From Paenibacillus sp. A3 (GTDB lineage: Bacteria; Bacillota; Bacilli; Paenibacillales; NBRC-103111), in assembly GCF_001399685.1 (NCBI RefSeq), contig NZ_JTHN01000182.1, positions 22,749-86,748 on the forward strand: 64,000 nucleotides of DNA. The letters run 5' to 3'. The stretch's first letter is position 1. The number at the start of each line of letters is the position of its first letter. Below, one piece after another: positions 55,922 through 64,000 of the stretch. The notes under the pieces were generated by a model. It was not told the DNA's origin. It did no database searches and saw only the letters and a program-made list of their open reading frames with translations. Both the position numbers and the translations under genes were made by a program.

Positions 55922-56365
55922 ATGAGTCTGGCGTTCAAAGAAAAGGCGGTTCAAAAAATAATCGTAGTGCTTATCATTACTGCGCTTTCCACAGGCTTGG
56001 GCACGAGGGAAGCTTTTGCTCGCGTTACGTACGATTGCAGCGACGAGTTCTATTCATGTCAAGGGGCATTCCTTCCCCCAGGCTATGGAGGGTCACAAAC
56101 CAGAGACATTTATGTCAAGGAAGGAATGGTAATTACTTATAGCTACGTAAGCATCTATGAAAACGTTTATAGTACGACTGTTTCTCTCATGAGTCTCAAT
56201 GACGGTGTCGTCAAATCCGAAGTCGTTGTGCCTCCGGAAAAAGGCGCCGGGGGATACTATACTGCAACCAGAACGGACTTGTATTCTCTTAAGTTTGAAT
56301 GTGAAACGGATCATGCGATGGAATGCTATGGCGACGGTTATTTAAGAGTGCCGAATGAACCGTGA
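55922..56365 (+). CDS. Small secreted four-cysteine protein (copy 2)
   Basis: A 147-residue paralog of the preceding gene with the same signal peptide design (KKAVQKIIVVLIITALSTGLG-type hydrophobic core, cleavage after FAR/ARA). Conserved features: TGLGTREA(L/F)A at the signal peptide end, CSDEFYSC (spacing 6) and CETDHAMEC (spacing 7), GDGYLRVP at the C-terminus. The overall identity is low outside these landmarks, so the duplication is old. The start is ATG 55922, after a GGAAAGGACGGTG stretch. Upstream 55761-55921 holds the palindrome noted above. Confidence 0.78.
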   Translation: MSLAFKEKAVQKIIVVLIITALSTGLGTREAFARVTYDCSDEFYSCQGAFLPPGYGGSQTRDIYVKEGMVITYSYVSIYENVYSTTVSLMSLNDGVVKSEVVVPPEKGAGGYYTATRTDLYSLKFECETDHAMECYGDGYLRVPNEP

Positions 56366-56398
56366 ATAATGGAGCATTGAAAGCAGGACGACCCAGCC

Positions 56399-56650
56399 TC
56401 AGCTTGTCGCCCGCTCCAGAGTTTCTAAATACGCAAAGGCCTCTTCGTTCGAATGGCCGCACATTTCCTCCGAGGCCCGCAGGCTGCCGCATATGGCCGG
56501 GCGTTCCGGACTCCCGAACAATCCGCATCGGTTATCCGCCGTGAGCTGGATGCAGCGAACCCCGGCAGGCTTGCCTTCCGGCATGCCCGGGATCGGGGAA
56601 GAAATCGATATGACGATGCAGCAAGCGGCGCATCCGATCCGGCACTCCAT
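56399..56650 (-). CDS. YkgJ-family cysteine-cluster protein
   Basis: An 83-residue cytoplasmic protein with the YkgJ cluster: CRIGCAACC at the N-terminus (CxxxCxxCC) followed by CIQLTADNRCGLFGSPERPAICG, the conserved Cys and RPxxC elements. Such proteins chelate zinc or iron; functions are unknown. GGAGGTAA is 7 bases before the ATG on the minus strand. It is slightly short for the family (~100-110). It is convergent with the second secreted-protein gene, 33 bp away. Confidence 0.82.
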   Translation of the reverse strand: MECRIGCAACCIVISISSPIPGMPEGKPAGVRCIQLTADNRCGLFGSPERPAICGSLRASEEMCGHSNEEAFAYLETLERATS

Positions 56651-56731
56651 AGGTCTTACCTCCTATTGTCTCGCGCTTCAAGCGCGCTCTGCGACTCATC
56701 CTCTTAGTATACCATATCCTTTCCGAATATC

Positions 56732-56757
56732 GGGCAACCTGCGGGTTGCCCCTTTTT
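56732..56757 (+). terminator. Plus-strand rho-independent terminator in the ykgJ upstream region
   Basis: GGGCAACC (56732-56739) pairs with GGTTGCCC (56744-56751), a 4-base loop, then CTTTTT. No plus-strand gene ends here (the nearest is 370 bp back, beyond a minus-strand gene), so it may end read-through or a short unannotated transcript. Confidence 0.6.
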
Positions 56758-56916
56758 ATGTCAGGAAGACCCTATTAAAAATGGAAAATATAATGAAGTA
56801 GATAATTTTATCCCACCAAAGTTGAAATGTATACCTGTGACGCGTCATGGCGCGATTTTATAATAAAAGCAAGGTGAAGGTCACCGATACAAATATGGAC
56901 ATAGGGGGATTCCCAG

Positions 56917-58293
56917 ATGAAGAAAAGTGTACTTTGTTCCGCAAGCGCAGCGCTCTTGCTGACCACCGTACTGGCTGGCTGCGGCAGCTCTGCGCCGGCT
57001 GCGAATAACGACAAAGACAAAGGCGCGGAGGCCGGCAAGTCGGCTGCCGGTACGGAAGCGAAAGCCGGCTCGTTCCAAATGACGGTGCGCCACATCAACG
57101 TCCGGGACACGGCGAAATCGACGCTGGAGCTGTTGCAAAAGGTGACGGCGAAAACGGAGCAGGACGTTCCGGGACTTAAGCTGAACCTCGACGGCGTTGA
57201 AGATACCGTCAACCGCGATGTGAAGCTGAAAGCGGAAATGTCCTCCGGCAAGCCGCCGCATATTTTTAACTTATTCGGCGGTGCGGATACCCAAAACTAT
57301 GCCAAAGCAGGCCATTTGCTCCCGTTGAACGATATTCTTAAAGAGCTTGGCTTGTCGGACCAATTCTACAACCTCAGCGAATTTACGGTAGACGGTAAAA
57401 TCTACGGTCTGCCGGAGTCCGGTTACGTGGAAGGGTTCTACTACAACAAGAAAATGTTCCAGGACGCCGGCGTACAGGTTCCGAAAAACTGGGAAGAGTT
57501 CCTCAAAGTCTGCGAAGCTTTGAAAGCGAAAAAGATTACGCCGATCGCGTTGGGCGGCGGTCCGGAAAGCGCTTGGGCCATCAACATGCTTGGCAACAGC
57601 TTGTTTGTCGGCTTAGGCGGTACCGAGCTGCAGGAAGGCTTCAAACCGGGCAAAACCAAGTGGACCGACGCTCCGGTTGTAGAAGCGTTCAAGCGGATGA
57701 AGGAATTGAAGGAAAAGGGCTATATCGATCCTAACGTGTTGGGACTGAAATATGCCGAAGGTCAAGCGAAGTTCTACACAGGCCAGGCTGCTATGCTGTT
57801 TGACGGCACTTGGGCGACTTCCGCGGTGCTTGACAAGGAAAAATCGACCGTGAAAGACAATGTCGGCTTCTTCCGTCTCCCGGATGTGGGCGGCAAAGGC
57901 GACGGCTACATCAACGGCGGCTGGAGTAACGGCTACGGCTTCTCCGCTCACCTGAACGAGAACGAATTGAAAGCCGTCAAAACGTTCATCAAAAACTTCT
58001 ACACGGTCGAGAATCAAGCCGACCAGCTGAACAAAGCAAACCGGATTCCGGCTATGAAAAACGTAAAAGGCTCGAACGACGCGCATCCGCTGGTCAAAGA
58101 AATCAGCGACGCTCAAGGCTCGGCTAAAGGTGCATTCCCGGCGTTCGACGCTTTGGTTCAGCCGAAAGTGAAGGTGACGCTCGAAACTTCGATGCAAGAG
58201 CTGCTTGGCGGACAAATTGCACCGGAGAAAGTAGCCGAACGCATGCAAAAAACGCAGGAAGAAGCGAATAAAGCCGACGGCAATAAAAAATAA
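56917..58293 (+). CDS. Sugar ABC transporter substrate-binding lipoprotein
   Basis: A 458-residue lipoprotein of extracellular solute-binding family 1. The signal ends VLAGC with Cys22 lipidated. A charged Ala/Lys linker (about 30-55) precedes the sugar-binding fold, with landmarks ADTQNYAKAGHLLPLND, GLPESGYVEGFYYNKKMF and AAMLFDGTWATSAVLDKE. A GGGGGA ribosome site precedes the ATG. It is the first gene of a binding protein-permease-permease set. The most likely substrates are oligosaccharides. Confidence 0.93.
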   Translation: MKKSVLCSASAALLLTTVLAGCGSSAPAANNDKDKGAEAGKSAAGTEAKAGSFQMTVRHINVRDTAKSTLELLQKVTAKTEQDVPGLKLNLDGVEDTVNRDVKLKAEMSSGKPPHIFNLFGGADTQNYAKAGHLLPLNDILKELGLSDQFYNLSEFTVDGKIYGLPESGYVEGFYYNKKMFQDAGVQVPKNWEEFLKVCEALKAKKITPIALGGGPESAWAINMLGNSLFVGLGGTELQEGFKPGKTKWTDAPVVEAFKRMKELKEKGYIDPNVLGLKYAEGQAKFYTGQAAMLFDGTWATSAVLDKEKSTVKDNVGFFRLPDVGGKGDGYINGGWSNGYGFSAHLNENELKAVKTFIKNFYTVENQADQLNKANRIPAMKNVKGSNDAHPLVKEISDAQGSAKGAFPAFDALVQPKVKVTLETSMQELLGGQIAPEKVAERMQKTQEEANKADGNKK

Positions 58294-58354
58294 AAAGCTA
58301 AACGAGGGTGCCGCCAACGCGCGGCGCCCGCATTTTGCTATCGGAGGGTGATCC

Positions 58355-59239
58355 ATGAATAAGGTGCTGAGGAATCCGGTGGCCTACTTAATTTTTGTCG
58401 TCCCGGCCCTGGTTTTGTATGTGACGTTTTATATCGTCCCGCTGTTCTCGTCCTTAAGATATTCCGTCACAAGCTGGAACGGGATTAACGAACCGGTGTT
58501 CAACGGAATTGATAACTTTCTTAAAGCGCTCCAAGACGAAAAGTTTTGGATCGGATTTAAAAATAACGTCTATTTTGTCGGGTTTTCGCTTATTATTCAA
58601 GTTCCGATTATTATCGCGGTCGGTATTATCATCAGCAGGGCGAAGAAGATGCTGGGACTTTATAAAGTATCGGTTTTTTTGCCGAGCGTGCTGTCGACGG
58701 CTGCAGTCGGGATTATATGGCAATTCATATACCAACCGGATGCCGGGCTGCTCAATCAGCTTCTCCGTGTTACCGGGTTCGCCGAAGTGGCCAAGCCGTG
58801 GCTCGGCAACCCGGATACGGCGATGACCGCGGTGCTCGTAGCGAACGCTTGGCAGTGGACCGGATTTTATATCGTTCTGGTGCTCGCGGCCATCTTCGCG
58901 ATTCCTTCGGAAGTACTGGAGGCGGCGGAAATTGACGGCGCCGTCGGCTTCAAGAAGGCGTGGCACATCACCGTGCCGCTCATTCGATCGGTTATTGTCG
59001 TCGTCATGCTGCTGTCGATCACGGGTGCGATGAAGGCGCTGGATATCGTATTGATTATGACCAGCGGCGGGCCTTTCGGCAGTTCGGAAGTCATGGCCAC
59101 GTATATGTACAAGCAGGCCTATTCAGCCGGCGAATACGGTTACGCCAATGCCATTGCGATTATCATTTTTGTGTTTACGTCTGTTGTCACGCTTATTTTC
59201 CATCTGTTCTCACGCAGGGTAGAGGAGGTTAAATACTGA
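58355..59239 (+). CDS. Carbohydrate ABC transporter permease (MalF-like)
   Basis: A 294-residue permease with six helices; the first is at about 9-30 and the EAA loop is EVLEAAEIDGAVGFKKAWHI near residue 188. The start ATG 58355 follows GGAGGGTG. The second permease gene begins 2 bp after its stop, so the pair is translationally coupled. Confidence 0.93.
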   Translation: MNKVLRNPVAYLIFVVPALVLYVTFYIVPLFSSLRYSVTSWNGINEPVFNGIDNFLKALQDEKFWIGFKNNVYFVGFSLIIQVPIIIAVGIIISRAKKMLGLYKVSVFLPSVLSTAAVGIIWQFIYQPDAGLLNQLLRVTGFAEVAKPWLGNPDTAMTAVLVANAWQWTGFYIVLVLAAIFAIPSEVLEAAEIDGAVGFKKAWHITVPLIRSVIVVVMLLSITGAMKALDIVLIMTSGGPFGSSEVMATYMYKQAYSAGEYGYANAIAIIIFVFTSVVTLIFHLFSRRVEEVKY

Positions 59240-59240
59240 C

Positions 59241-60068
59241 ATGAAGAAAGCGTTGGCCAAAAGTATTCCTCATCTCGTCCTGATTCCGTATGTGCTTATC
59301 GTCGTTTACCCGATTTACTTCATTGTGATCTCGTCTTTAAAGAAAAATAACGAAATCATCACGAATCCATGGGGATTGCCCTCGGAGTTTTCCTTTTCGC
59401 ACTATGAGAGCGCGCTGACGAATTCACATTTGGGCACGTATTTTATTAACAGCCTTTATATCGCTACCATCGCTACGGTCGGGTCTTTGCTGCTCGCCAT
59501 GGGGATCGCCTTCGCGGTCACGAGAATGCGGTTTCCGTCGATCAGCAAGCTAGTGTATGGTCTGCTGCTGCTCTCGCTGCTCATTCCTCCGGCTTCGCTG
59601 CTGATTCCGCTGTATATTATGGTGAAGGACATGGGGCTGTACAATACCCCCTTGGCGCTGATTATTCCGTATATGGCGTTCGGGATTCCGTTAACCGTCT
59701 TTGTCGTGGCGGCTTTCATGAAGGCGATTCCTACCGAGCTCGAAGAAGCCGGCATCATGGACGGGCTGTCCGCTTACGGCTTGCTGTTCCGGGTCGTATT
59801 CCCGCTATCGCTGCCAACGCTCGTTACGGTGTTCATCATTAACTTCCTCGGCCATTGGAACGAATATGTTATGGCAAACCTATTCCTGTCCACACAGACG
59901 CTCCGGACGCTGCCTGTGGCGGTTGTCGGGTTTGCGGACAAATTCAACATGAACTATGGCGCCCTGTGCGCTTCGATCAGTATCAGCGTCATCCCGATCA
60001 TTATCATCTTCACCTTTTTGCAAAAACAAATTATTGAGGGCGTCACGGCGGGCAGCGTAAAGGGGTAA
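59241..60068 (+). CDS. Carbohydrate ABC transporter permease (MalG-like)
   Basis: A 275-residue permease with six helices (first about 9-30) and an EAA loop TELEEAGIMDGLSAYGLLFR near residue 172. It is the partner of the preceding permease. The cluster carries no ATP-binding subunit gene; in Firmicutes such importers usually use a shared ATPase of the MsmX/UgpC kind encoded elsewhere. A perfect 14-bp hairpin follows at 60150. Confidence 0.92.
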   Translation: MKKALAKSIPHLVLIPYVLIVVYPIYFIVISSLKKNNEIITNPWGLPSEFSFSHYESALTNSHLGTYFINSLYIATIATVGSLLLAMGIAFAVTRMRFPSISKLVYGLLLLSLLIPPASLLIPLYIMVKDMGLYNTPLALIIPYMAFGIPLTVFVVAAFMKAIPTELEEAGIMDGLSAYGLLFRVVFPLSLPTLVTVFIINFLGHWNEYVMANLFLSTQTLRTLPVAVVGFADKFNMNYGALCASISISVIPIIIIFTFLQKQIIEGVTAGSVKG

Positions 60069-60149
60069 TCGCCCCTTCTGCCCGCCTTCGCTGCGTCATG
60101 GGCAGGGCGATCTCTATTTCAACCGAAAACCTCTTTCTAAATCACTCAA

Positions 60150-60186
60150 AACGAAAAGACCTCAAAGAATTCGAGGTCTTTTCGTT
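60150..60186. terminator. Bidirectional rho-independent terminator
   Basis: AACGAAAAGACCTC (60150-60163) and GAGGTCTTTTCGTT (60173-60186) form a perfect 14-bp stem whose arms carry A4 and T4 on opposite sides. It separates the sugar-permease gene from the convergent SLH protein gene, 4 bases from the latter's stop. Confidence 0.85.
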
Positions 60187-60190
60187 GTCG

Positions 60191-63100
60191 TTATATTTTG
60201 CCTAAGCTGAGCATCAGCCGATAAATCATGGCCGCCGCCTGAGCGCGGGAGGAGGGCTCGTTGCCTGCGAACCTGGTTTCTTCCACTCCGTTAATGATGC
60301 CTTTATCGAATGCATAGGCTACGGAGGACCGCCCTTTCGGGGGAAGATTGTCGATATCCTTGAAAGGAAGCTGGATGTTCACGCCCGGAAGCTCCATTCC
60401 CAGAGCCTCCACCAGCATGAAAACCGCTTCTTCGCGGGTGAGCGGCTGTCGAGCGCCCTCTTCTTGGGCACGTTGGTGCCAATCCGCGTCTTTTCCTAAT
60501 ACCCGGTCCAGCATGACGGCAAATTCGGCCCGCGTCACGGAATCTTCGGGAGCGAACGAATCGTCCGTTTTCCCTGCAATCACGTGTTGGGAGGCAAGAA
60601 TCTCCATCTCATTTCGTCCCCAATGCCCGGCTATGTCGGCAAACGTTCGGTGATACTCCAGCGCGACATAAGAGCCTGGGCGGGAAAGGCTGACAACGAG
60701 ATTGTCGCCGTTGCGGGCCGACGCTCTGTCAAAGCTCCATCCGGTTTCCCGGTCTTTGCGGTACAACCCTGCTTTTTGCCCTGCGGCTGTCTTGCTGTCT
60801 AGCTTTAAGGTAAGGGTAATCGGCTGGCCGAAGACGTCATTAGAATGGTAGACGGATACGATCGGGGAAACCATGGTCGCGCTTCCCGCCGCCATCGGTT
60901 GAACACCGCCTAACCCTTCGGCGCTGACGGCCATATTGATTTTCAGACCTTCCTTAGTTCTAAACTCCGAAAGCGCAGCATTCGGAAGTTCGATAGCGAA
61001 AGAGCTGCCGGTAATCATCATCCGCGTGCCTGCGGCCAGTAAACGATCGGTGGTGGCCGGGTCCAGTTCAATGGTGACGGAATGAAACTTGGACAGGCTG
61101 ACGGAAGTGAAATTCATCGTTATGGCTTCCGTTTTTCCCTTGGACCATTGACGCTCCATTTCATCCTTGGAGATGGAAATGACCGCCGTCTCCATTCCGT
61201 TATTCGACGCTGTCTTTAAGTAGCCGATAATTCTGCCGTCGTCCATGATTTTCAGGCGATCCTCCACCTTTGGTCCGGCGGTAAATGACGACGGCGGCAG
61301 AGCCGGGGCCGATTCAGAGTCTGATCCCGAATCCGGTTTTGGTTCCGGCACAGGATCAGGCTTGGGTTCAGGCTTCGGCTCGGGTTTCGGTTCCGGCTGT
61401 GGCCGGTTTTCACTTTCCACCGTAATTGCAGCCGATGTTGCGGCTCCGGCATAGTTGATAAAAATAGTCGTTTGTCCCGACTTGATCCCGCGAACGAGGC
61501 CCGTCTGATCGACAGAAGCGATTTTGTCATCCGAAGAGGTGAAATTCAGCCCGGAAGTCACGGGAATCGTCTTAAAGCCTCCGTTCGAATACACATCCGA
61601 ATAGACGCTGGAGTATACGGAGGCCGTCACGCTTAGCCGGACCGTGTCACCCGCTTTCAATGCCGCTTGGGCAGGAGTGACGGCGATGGAGACCACACCC
61701 GGCGGCGGGTCGACCGGAACGCCGGTGATTTTGTTGATTTTGGCCCGAATCATGAAGTTACCGACCGTCGTCGAACGCGACCATTGATCGCCGTCTTTTT
61801 TCCAAGAGCGCTTGAAGTTTTCACGGTAATCGTCAACGGCCAGGCCGGGAACATCCGGGTACACTCCGGTCTGCAGGTAGGCTATGTAAAAGTCGCCGTT
61901 AAGAATGACCGGGTTTTGAAAAGCAACGTCGGTCCATGTACCGTCTGTTTTGGCTGTTCCGTCATAAGGTCCCGCGATCATTTTCCCCGGGGTACCGTCG
62001 ATCGGATCGGCTTCATAGATCGCATATTGGAAGCGGGTTCCTACCGGTACCGGCCAACCTTCGTTCCAAAAGAAAAAGCGCGCCCCCGTCACCTGCGAAA
62101 GGCCGTCCGCCGTCATCCGCACCACATAGCCGTTCCCGGCGACGTGATACGCTAGCGCGTTTTCCGCCTTGCCGCTATCGTATGCCAGTTCATTCGGAGT
62201 ACCGGTAAATGATTGCAGTCTTACAGGTTTGACGAGCGTTTGATCTCCCTGCACATGAATCGGCGTGTTTTCGGATAAGTAGCCGAGCGCGGAAATCAGC
62301 AGGGTATAATCGCCTTCATACGCTTCCATCGAAAACTCTCCCTGCGCATCGGTGATCGCAGGTGTCGTCCGAAGATCCTCCATCGTTCTGACATTGGCGC
62401 CTGCAATCGGTTTACCTGTCTGCCGATCGGTGATTTGCCCTGTAATCCGTCCTTTGGCCAAAGGCTGCAGATGGAAGTCCGCCTTGACGGTGTGGTCCTT
62501 TTGAATGCTGACCGTTCGGGTTACGGGACGATAACCGTAAGCTTCGACACGCAGCGTGTAGTCTCCGGGCGGGTGTTTCAGCGTATACCGGCCGGTTCCC
62601 GTCACGGTTTTCGTCGAGCGGTCCGTCTCAAGCACCGTGACGGTAGCGTCGGCAGGCAGGGAAGATGCTGCTGCGTCGCTGCTCTGCAAGGAAAAGCTCT
62701 TCGTCGCGCGGATGGCTTGCAAAGAAGGCCTGAAGCCCGACCGCGCCGGCTGCTCGTCATCGTTGGCGTTGGCCTGACTTGCCGATTTCGATTTGACCGG
62801 AGGCGTTTCTCTTACTTCGAAATCGTCGATGTACCATCCTGCGCTGCCTATCGAATTTTTGCTTGTAAGGTGAAAACGCACCTTGATCTTGTGCCCGACA
62901 TAGTTCCCTAGACCAATTTCTTCCAAATACCAAAATCTTGTCGGCTGCTTTGGATATTGAGCGATTTTATCCCACGTCGCGCCGTTATCCTTGCTGACTT
63001 CGACATACGCTTTATCGAATTCGTCCAAATCATGCCACTGCTGAAAATAGACCGAGGCATGCTGCGCCCGAGTCAGATCGATTTCAGGGGAGATCAGGCT

Positions 63101-63793
63101 TTGGTCGCTGTTCTTTGCAAGCTCCTTCAACAGTCCGGTTCCCCATACATTCGGTGCCGAAACGGCGGTCTTGGGCCCGCGAGCCAGATTGGGCACGCCC
63201 CGCTCCCACTGATCGTTATCTCCGCTGTGCGTCCAGCCGTTGTCATCGGGTCCGTTAAAGTCGTCGGCGAACAGTTCTTTGCCGGCCGTGAAGGTCCAGG
63301 ACACTTCGTTCGACGGCTCGCTTAGAACGTTGCTTTGGGTTCGGGCTTTAACCGTATAGTAATAAGTGCCTTTTTGCGGTGTCGGCATCTCCCCGTAATT
63401 TTGCGAGCGGCTTGTTCCGACCTCTTGATAATAGCCGCCAGGCTGTGTGGAGCGGTAGATGACGTATTCTTTAATTTTTCCTTCCGGCGCTTTGTCCCAC
63501 TCGACGATCACTCTTCCCGGCGTGTTGCTTCTTATTTTGACGTGAGGCGCCGGGGGTAGGGCCGTTTCCGGGCCGATCAGTTCCAGATTGTCGATGTACC
63601 ATCCGAAATCGCTGCCGTATTCGCCGTTCAAGTTAAAGGCGACAAACACCTGCTGACCGGCATAAGCCGACAAATCGAGGTAATCGGTTTTCCAGCCGTA
63701 GCTTTGAAAGTCAAAGTGCTTGACCCGATCGAAGGCAAAACCGGTTTTGCTGGAAGCGACGAAAATTTCGGCCTTATCGAAAATTGCGTTCAT
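60191..63793 (-). CDS. 5'-truncated SLH-domain surface protein, bacillopeptidase F-like C-terminus
   Basis: A 1200-residue frame that begins inside a choice-of-anchor-J domain and has no signal peptide. Domain order: partial J domain (1-75), fibronectin III (about 82-170), second J domain (about 173-330), two carboxypeptidase-regulatory-like domains (about 383-530), a domain ending near 690, a Big2-like Ig domain (about 700-795), a Pro/Glu/Lys linker (PEPKPEPKPEPKP), and C-terminal SLH repeats (about 1090-1200, FADIAGHWG). The reading continues upstream of ATG 63793 through SFTHWYKLGNW, the domain's true beginning, to a stop at 63860-63862, crossing an A11 run at 63826-63836. No start precedes it. 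The N-terminal protease domain is therefore lost or displaced. Confidence 0.75.
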   Translation of the reverse strand: MNAIFDKAEIFVASSKTGFAFDRVKHFDFQSYGWKTDYLDLSAYAGQQVFVAFNLNGEYGSDFGWYIDNLELIGPETALPPAPHVKIRSNTPGRVIVEWDKAPEGKIKEYVIYRSTQPGGYYQEVGTSRSQNYGEMPTPQKGTYYYTVKARTQSNVLSEPSNEVSWTFTAGKELFADDFNGPDDNGWTHSGDNDQWERGVPNLARGPKTAVSAPNVWGTGLLKELAKNSDQSLISPEIDLTRAQHASVYFQQWHDLDEFDKAYVEVSKDNGATWDKIAQYPKQPTRFWYLEEIGLGNYVGHKIKVRFHLTSKNSIGSAGWYIDDFEVRETPPVKSKSASQANANDDEQPARSGFRPSLQAIRATKSFSLQSSDAAASSLPADATVTVLETDRSTKTVTGTGRYTLKHPPGDYTLRVEAYGYRPVTRTVSIQKDHTVKADFHLQPLAKGRITGQITDRQTGKPIAGANVRTMEDLRTTPAITDAQGEFSMEAYEGDYTLLISALGYLSENTPIHVQGDQTLVKPVRLQSFTGTPNELAYDSGKAENALAYHVAGNGYVVRMTADGLSQVTGARFFFWNEGWPVPVGTRFQYAIYEADPIDGTPGKMIAGPYDGTAKTDGTWTDVAFQNPVILNGDFYIAYLQTGVYPDVPGLAVDDYRENFKRSWKKDGDQWSRSTTVGNFMIRAKINKITGVPVDPPPGVVSIAVTPAQAALKAGDTVRLSVTASVYSSVYSDVYSNGGFKTIPVTSGLNFTSSDDKIASVDQTGLVRGIKSGQTTIFINYAGAATSAAITVESENRPQPEPKPEPKPEPKPDPVPEPKPDSGSDSESAPALPPSSFTAGPKVEDRLKIMDDGRIIGYLKTASNNGMETAVISISKDEMERQWSKGKTEAITMNFTSVSLSKFHSVTIELDPATTDRLLAAGTRMMITGSSFAIELPNAALSEFRTKEGLKINMAVSAEGLGGVQPMAAGSATMVSPIVSVYHSNDVFGQPITLTLKLDSKTAAGQKAGLYRKDRETGWSFDRASARNGDNLVVSLSRPGSYVALEYHRTFADIAGHWGRNEMEILASQHVIAGKTDDSFAPEDSVTRAEFAVMLDRVLGKDADWHQRAQEEGARQPLTREEAVFMLVEALGMELPGVNIQLPFKDIDNLPPKGRSSVAYAFDKGIINGVEETRFAGNEPSSRAQAAAMIYRLMLSLGKI

Positions 63794-63883
63794 CCAGTTT
63801 CCTAATTTGTACCAATGCGTGAAGGAAAAAAAAAAACGAATAAAGAAGAAAATTTTGGTTCAGACAGAATATTTATCGTCCAG

Positions 63884-64000
63884 TTACGATGAGATCACCT
63901 TAGTTCGGGAATAGGCTTCGGCATGTCCGCTTGTCAGAGTTCGCCATTCACCGATCACAATATCGCCGCAAATTTCACTGTCTTGGCTCTGTTGTAGCAA
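63884..64000 (-). CDS. C-terminal fragment of an unidentified protein (runs off the window)
   Basis: An open frame enters at base 64000 on the minus strand and ends at TAA 63884-63886, giving 38 residues (LLQQSQDSEICGDIVIGEW...AYSRTKVISS). It is in the same frame as the truncated SLH gene but separated from it by stops. I do not recognise the family; it could be the end of an inserted element or of an unrelated gene. Confidence 0.35.
   Translation of the reverse strand: MLQQSQDSEICGDIVIGEWRTLTSGHAEAYSRTKVISS

Noticed and set aside
56493..56801. 102-residue plus-strand open frame over the ykgJ region
   Set aside because: Antisense to a Cys-cluster protein with a good ribosome site; the frame has low-complexity content and ends after a terminator.

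Overview
The window looks like a chromosomal segment of a Paenibacillaceae member (Paenibacillus/Cohnella-like Firmicute). The basis is by-eye moderate-to-high G+C, AGGAGG-type ribosome sites, frequent GTG/TTG starts, two T-box leaders, and a gene order close to the Bacillus subtilis relA-dtd / hisS-aspS-tcdA-rarA / cymR-cysteine desulfurase / alaS-ireB-ruvX-DUF1292-mltG-U32 peptidase segment. A CymR-type Rrf2 regulator, HemZ, a YhbD/bactofilin pair and an SLH-domain exoprotein fit this. No rRNA, tRNA, CRISPR array or intact insertion sequence was seen.

Layout. 1-13.5 kb holds core functions: the 3' end of relA, dtd, hemZ, a membrane-anchored FAD protein, a T-box-led hisS-aspS operon, tcdA, two membrane proteins and rarA, the last preceded by a promoter plus a short hairpin RNA. 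13.5-20.4 kb holds a sensor-domain membrane protein, a CNNM/HlyC transporter gene broken by a one-base frameshift, a MerR-like regulator + bactofilin + MFS exporter cluster, and an orphan sugar-binding lipoprotein. 20.4-35.4 kb is sulfur and translation-related: mnmA divergent from cymR-cysteine desulfurase, PRC-barrel and zinc-ribbon proteins, an AI-2E exporter, a structured leader before an ArsB/NhaD permease, a T-box-led alaS, ireB, ruvX, two DUF1292 proteins, mltG and a pair of U32 proteins (tRNA hydroxylation). 35.4-49.9 kb is accessory: chemoreceptor, class B PBP, sporulation-type histidine kinase, epimerase, Tat phosphoesterase, a PhyH-HEAT fusion, a DUF2157/GDYXXLXY pair, an ECF41-type sigma factor, lipL and an esterase. 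50-55 kb is a complete pdhABCD operon, placed close to the lipoyl-transfer gene lipL. 55-64 kb has two paralogous small secreted Cys proteins, a YkgJ protein, a sugar ABC importer lacking its ATPase, and a 5'-truncated bacillopeptidase-F/SLH-like surface protein.

How the parts work together. Translation quality and stress are heavily represented: Rel, Dtd, three tRNA synthetases, TcdA, MnmA and TrhP-type proteins. MnmA needs sulfur from a cysteine desulfurase, and that gene lies next to CymR, the master cysteine regulator in B. subtilis. LipL would complete lipoylation of the PdhC E2 subunit (Lys44). The most interesting unexplained material is non-coding: an intergenic element with mutually exclusive hairpins between ireB and ruvX, a similar switch-like element at 45.1-45.25 kb, a structured leader at 25.34-25.60 kb, and a promoter-hairpin unit before rarA. 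The tandem four-cysteine secreted proteins are the best candidates for an undescribed protein family.
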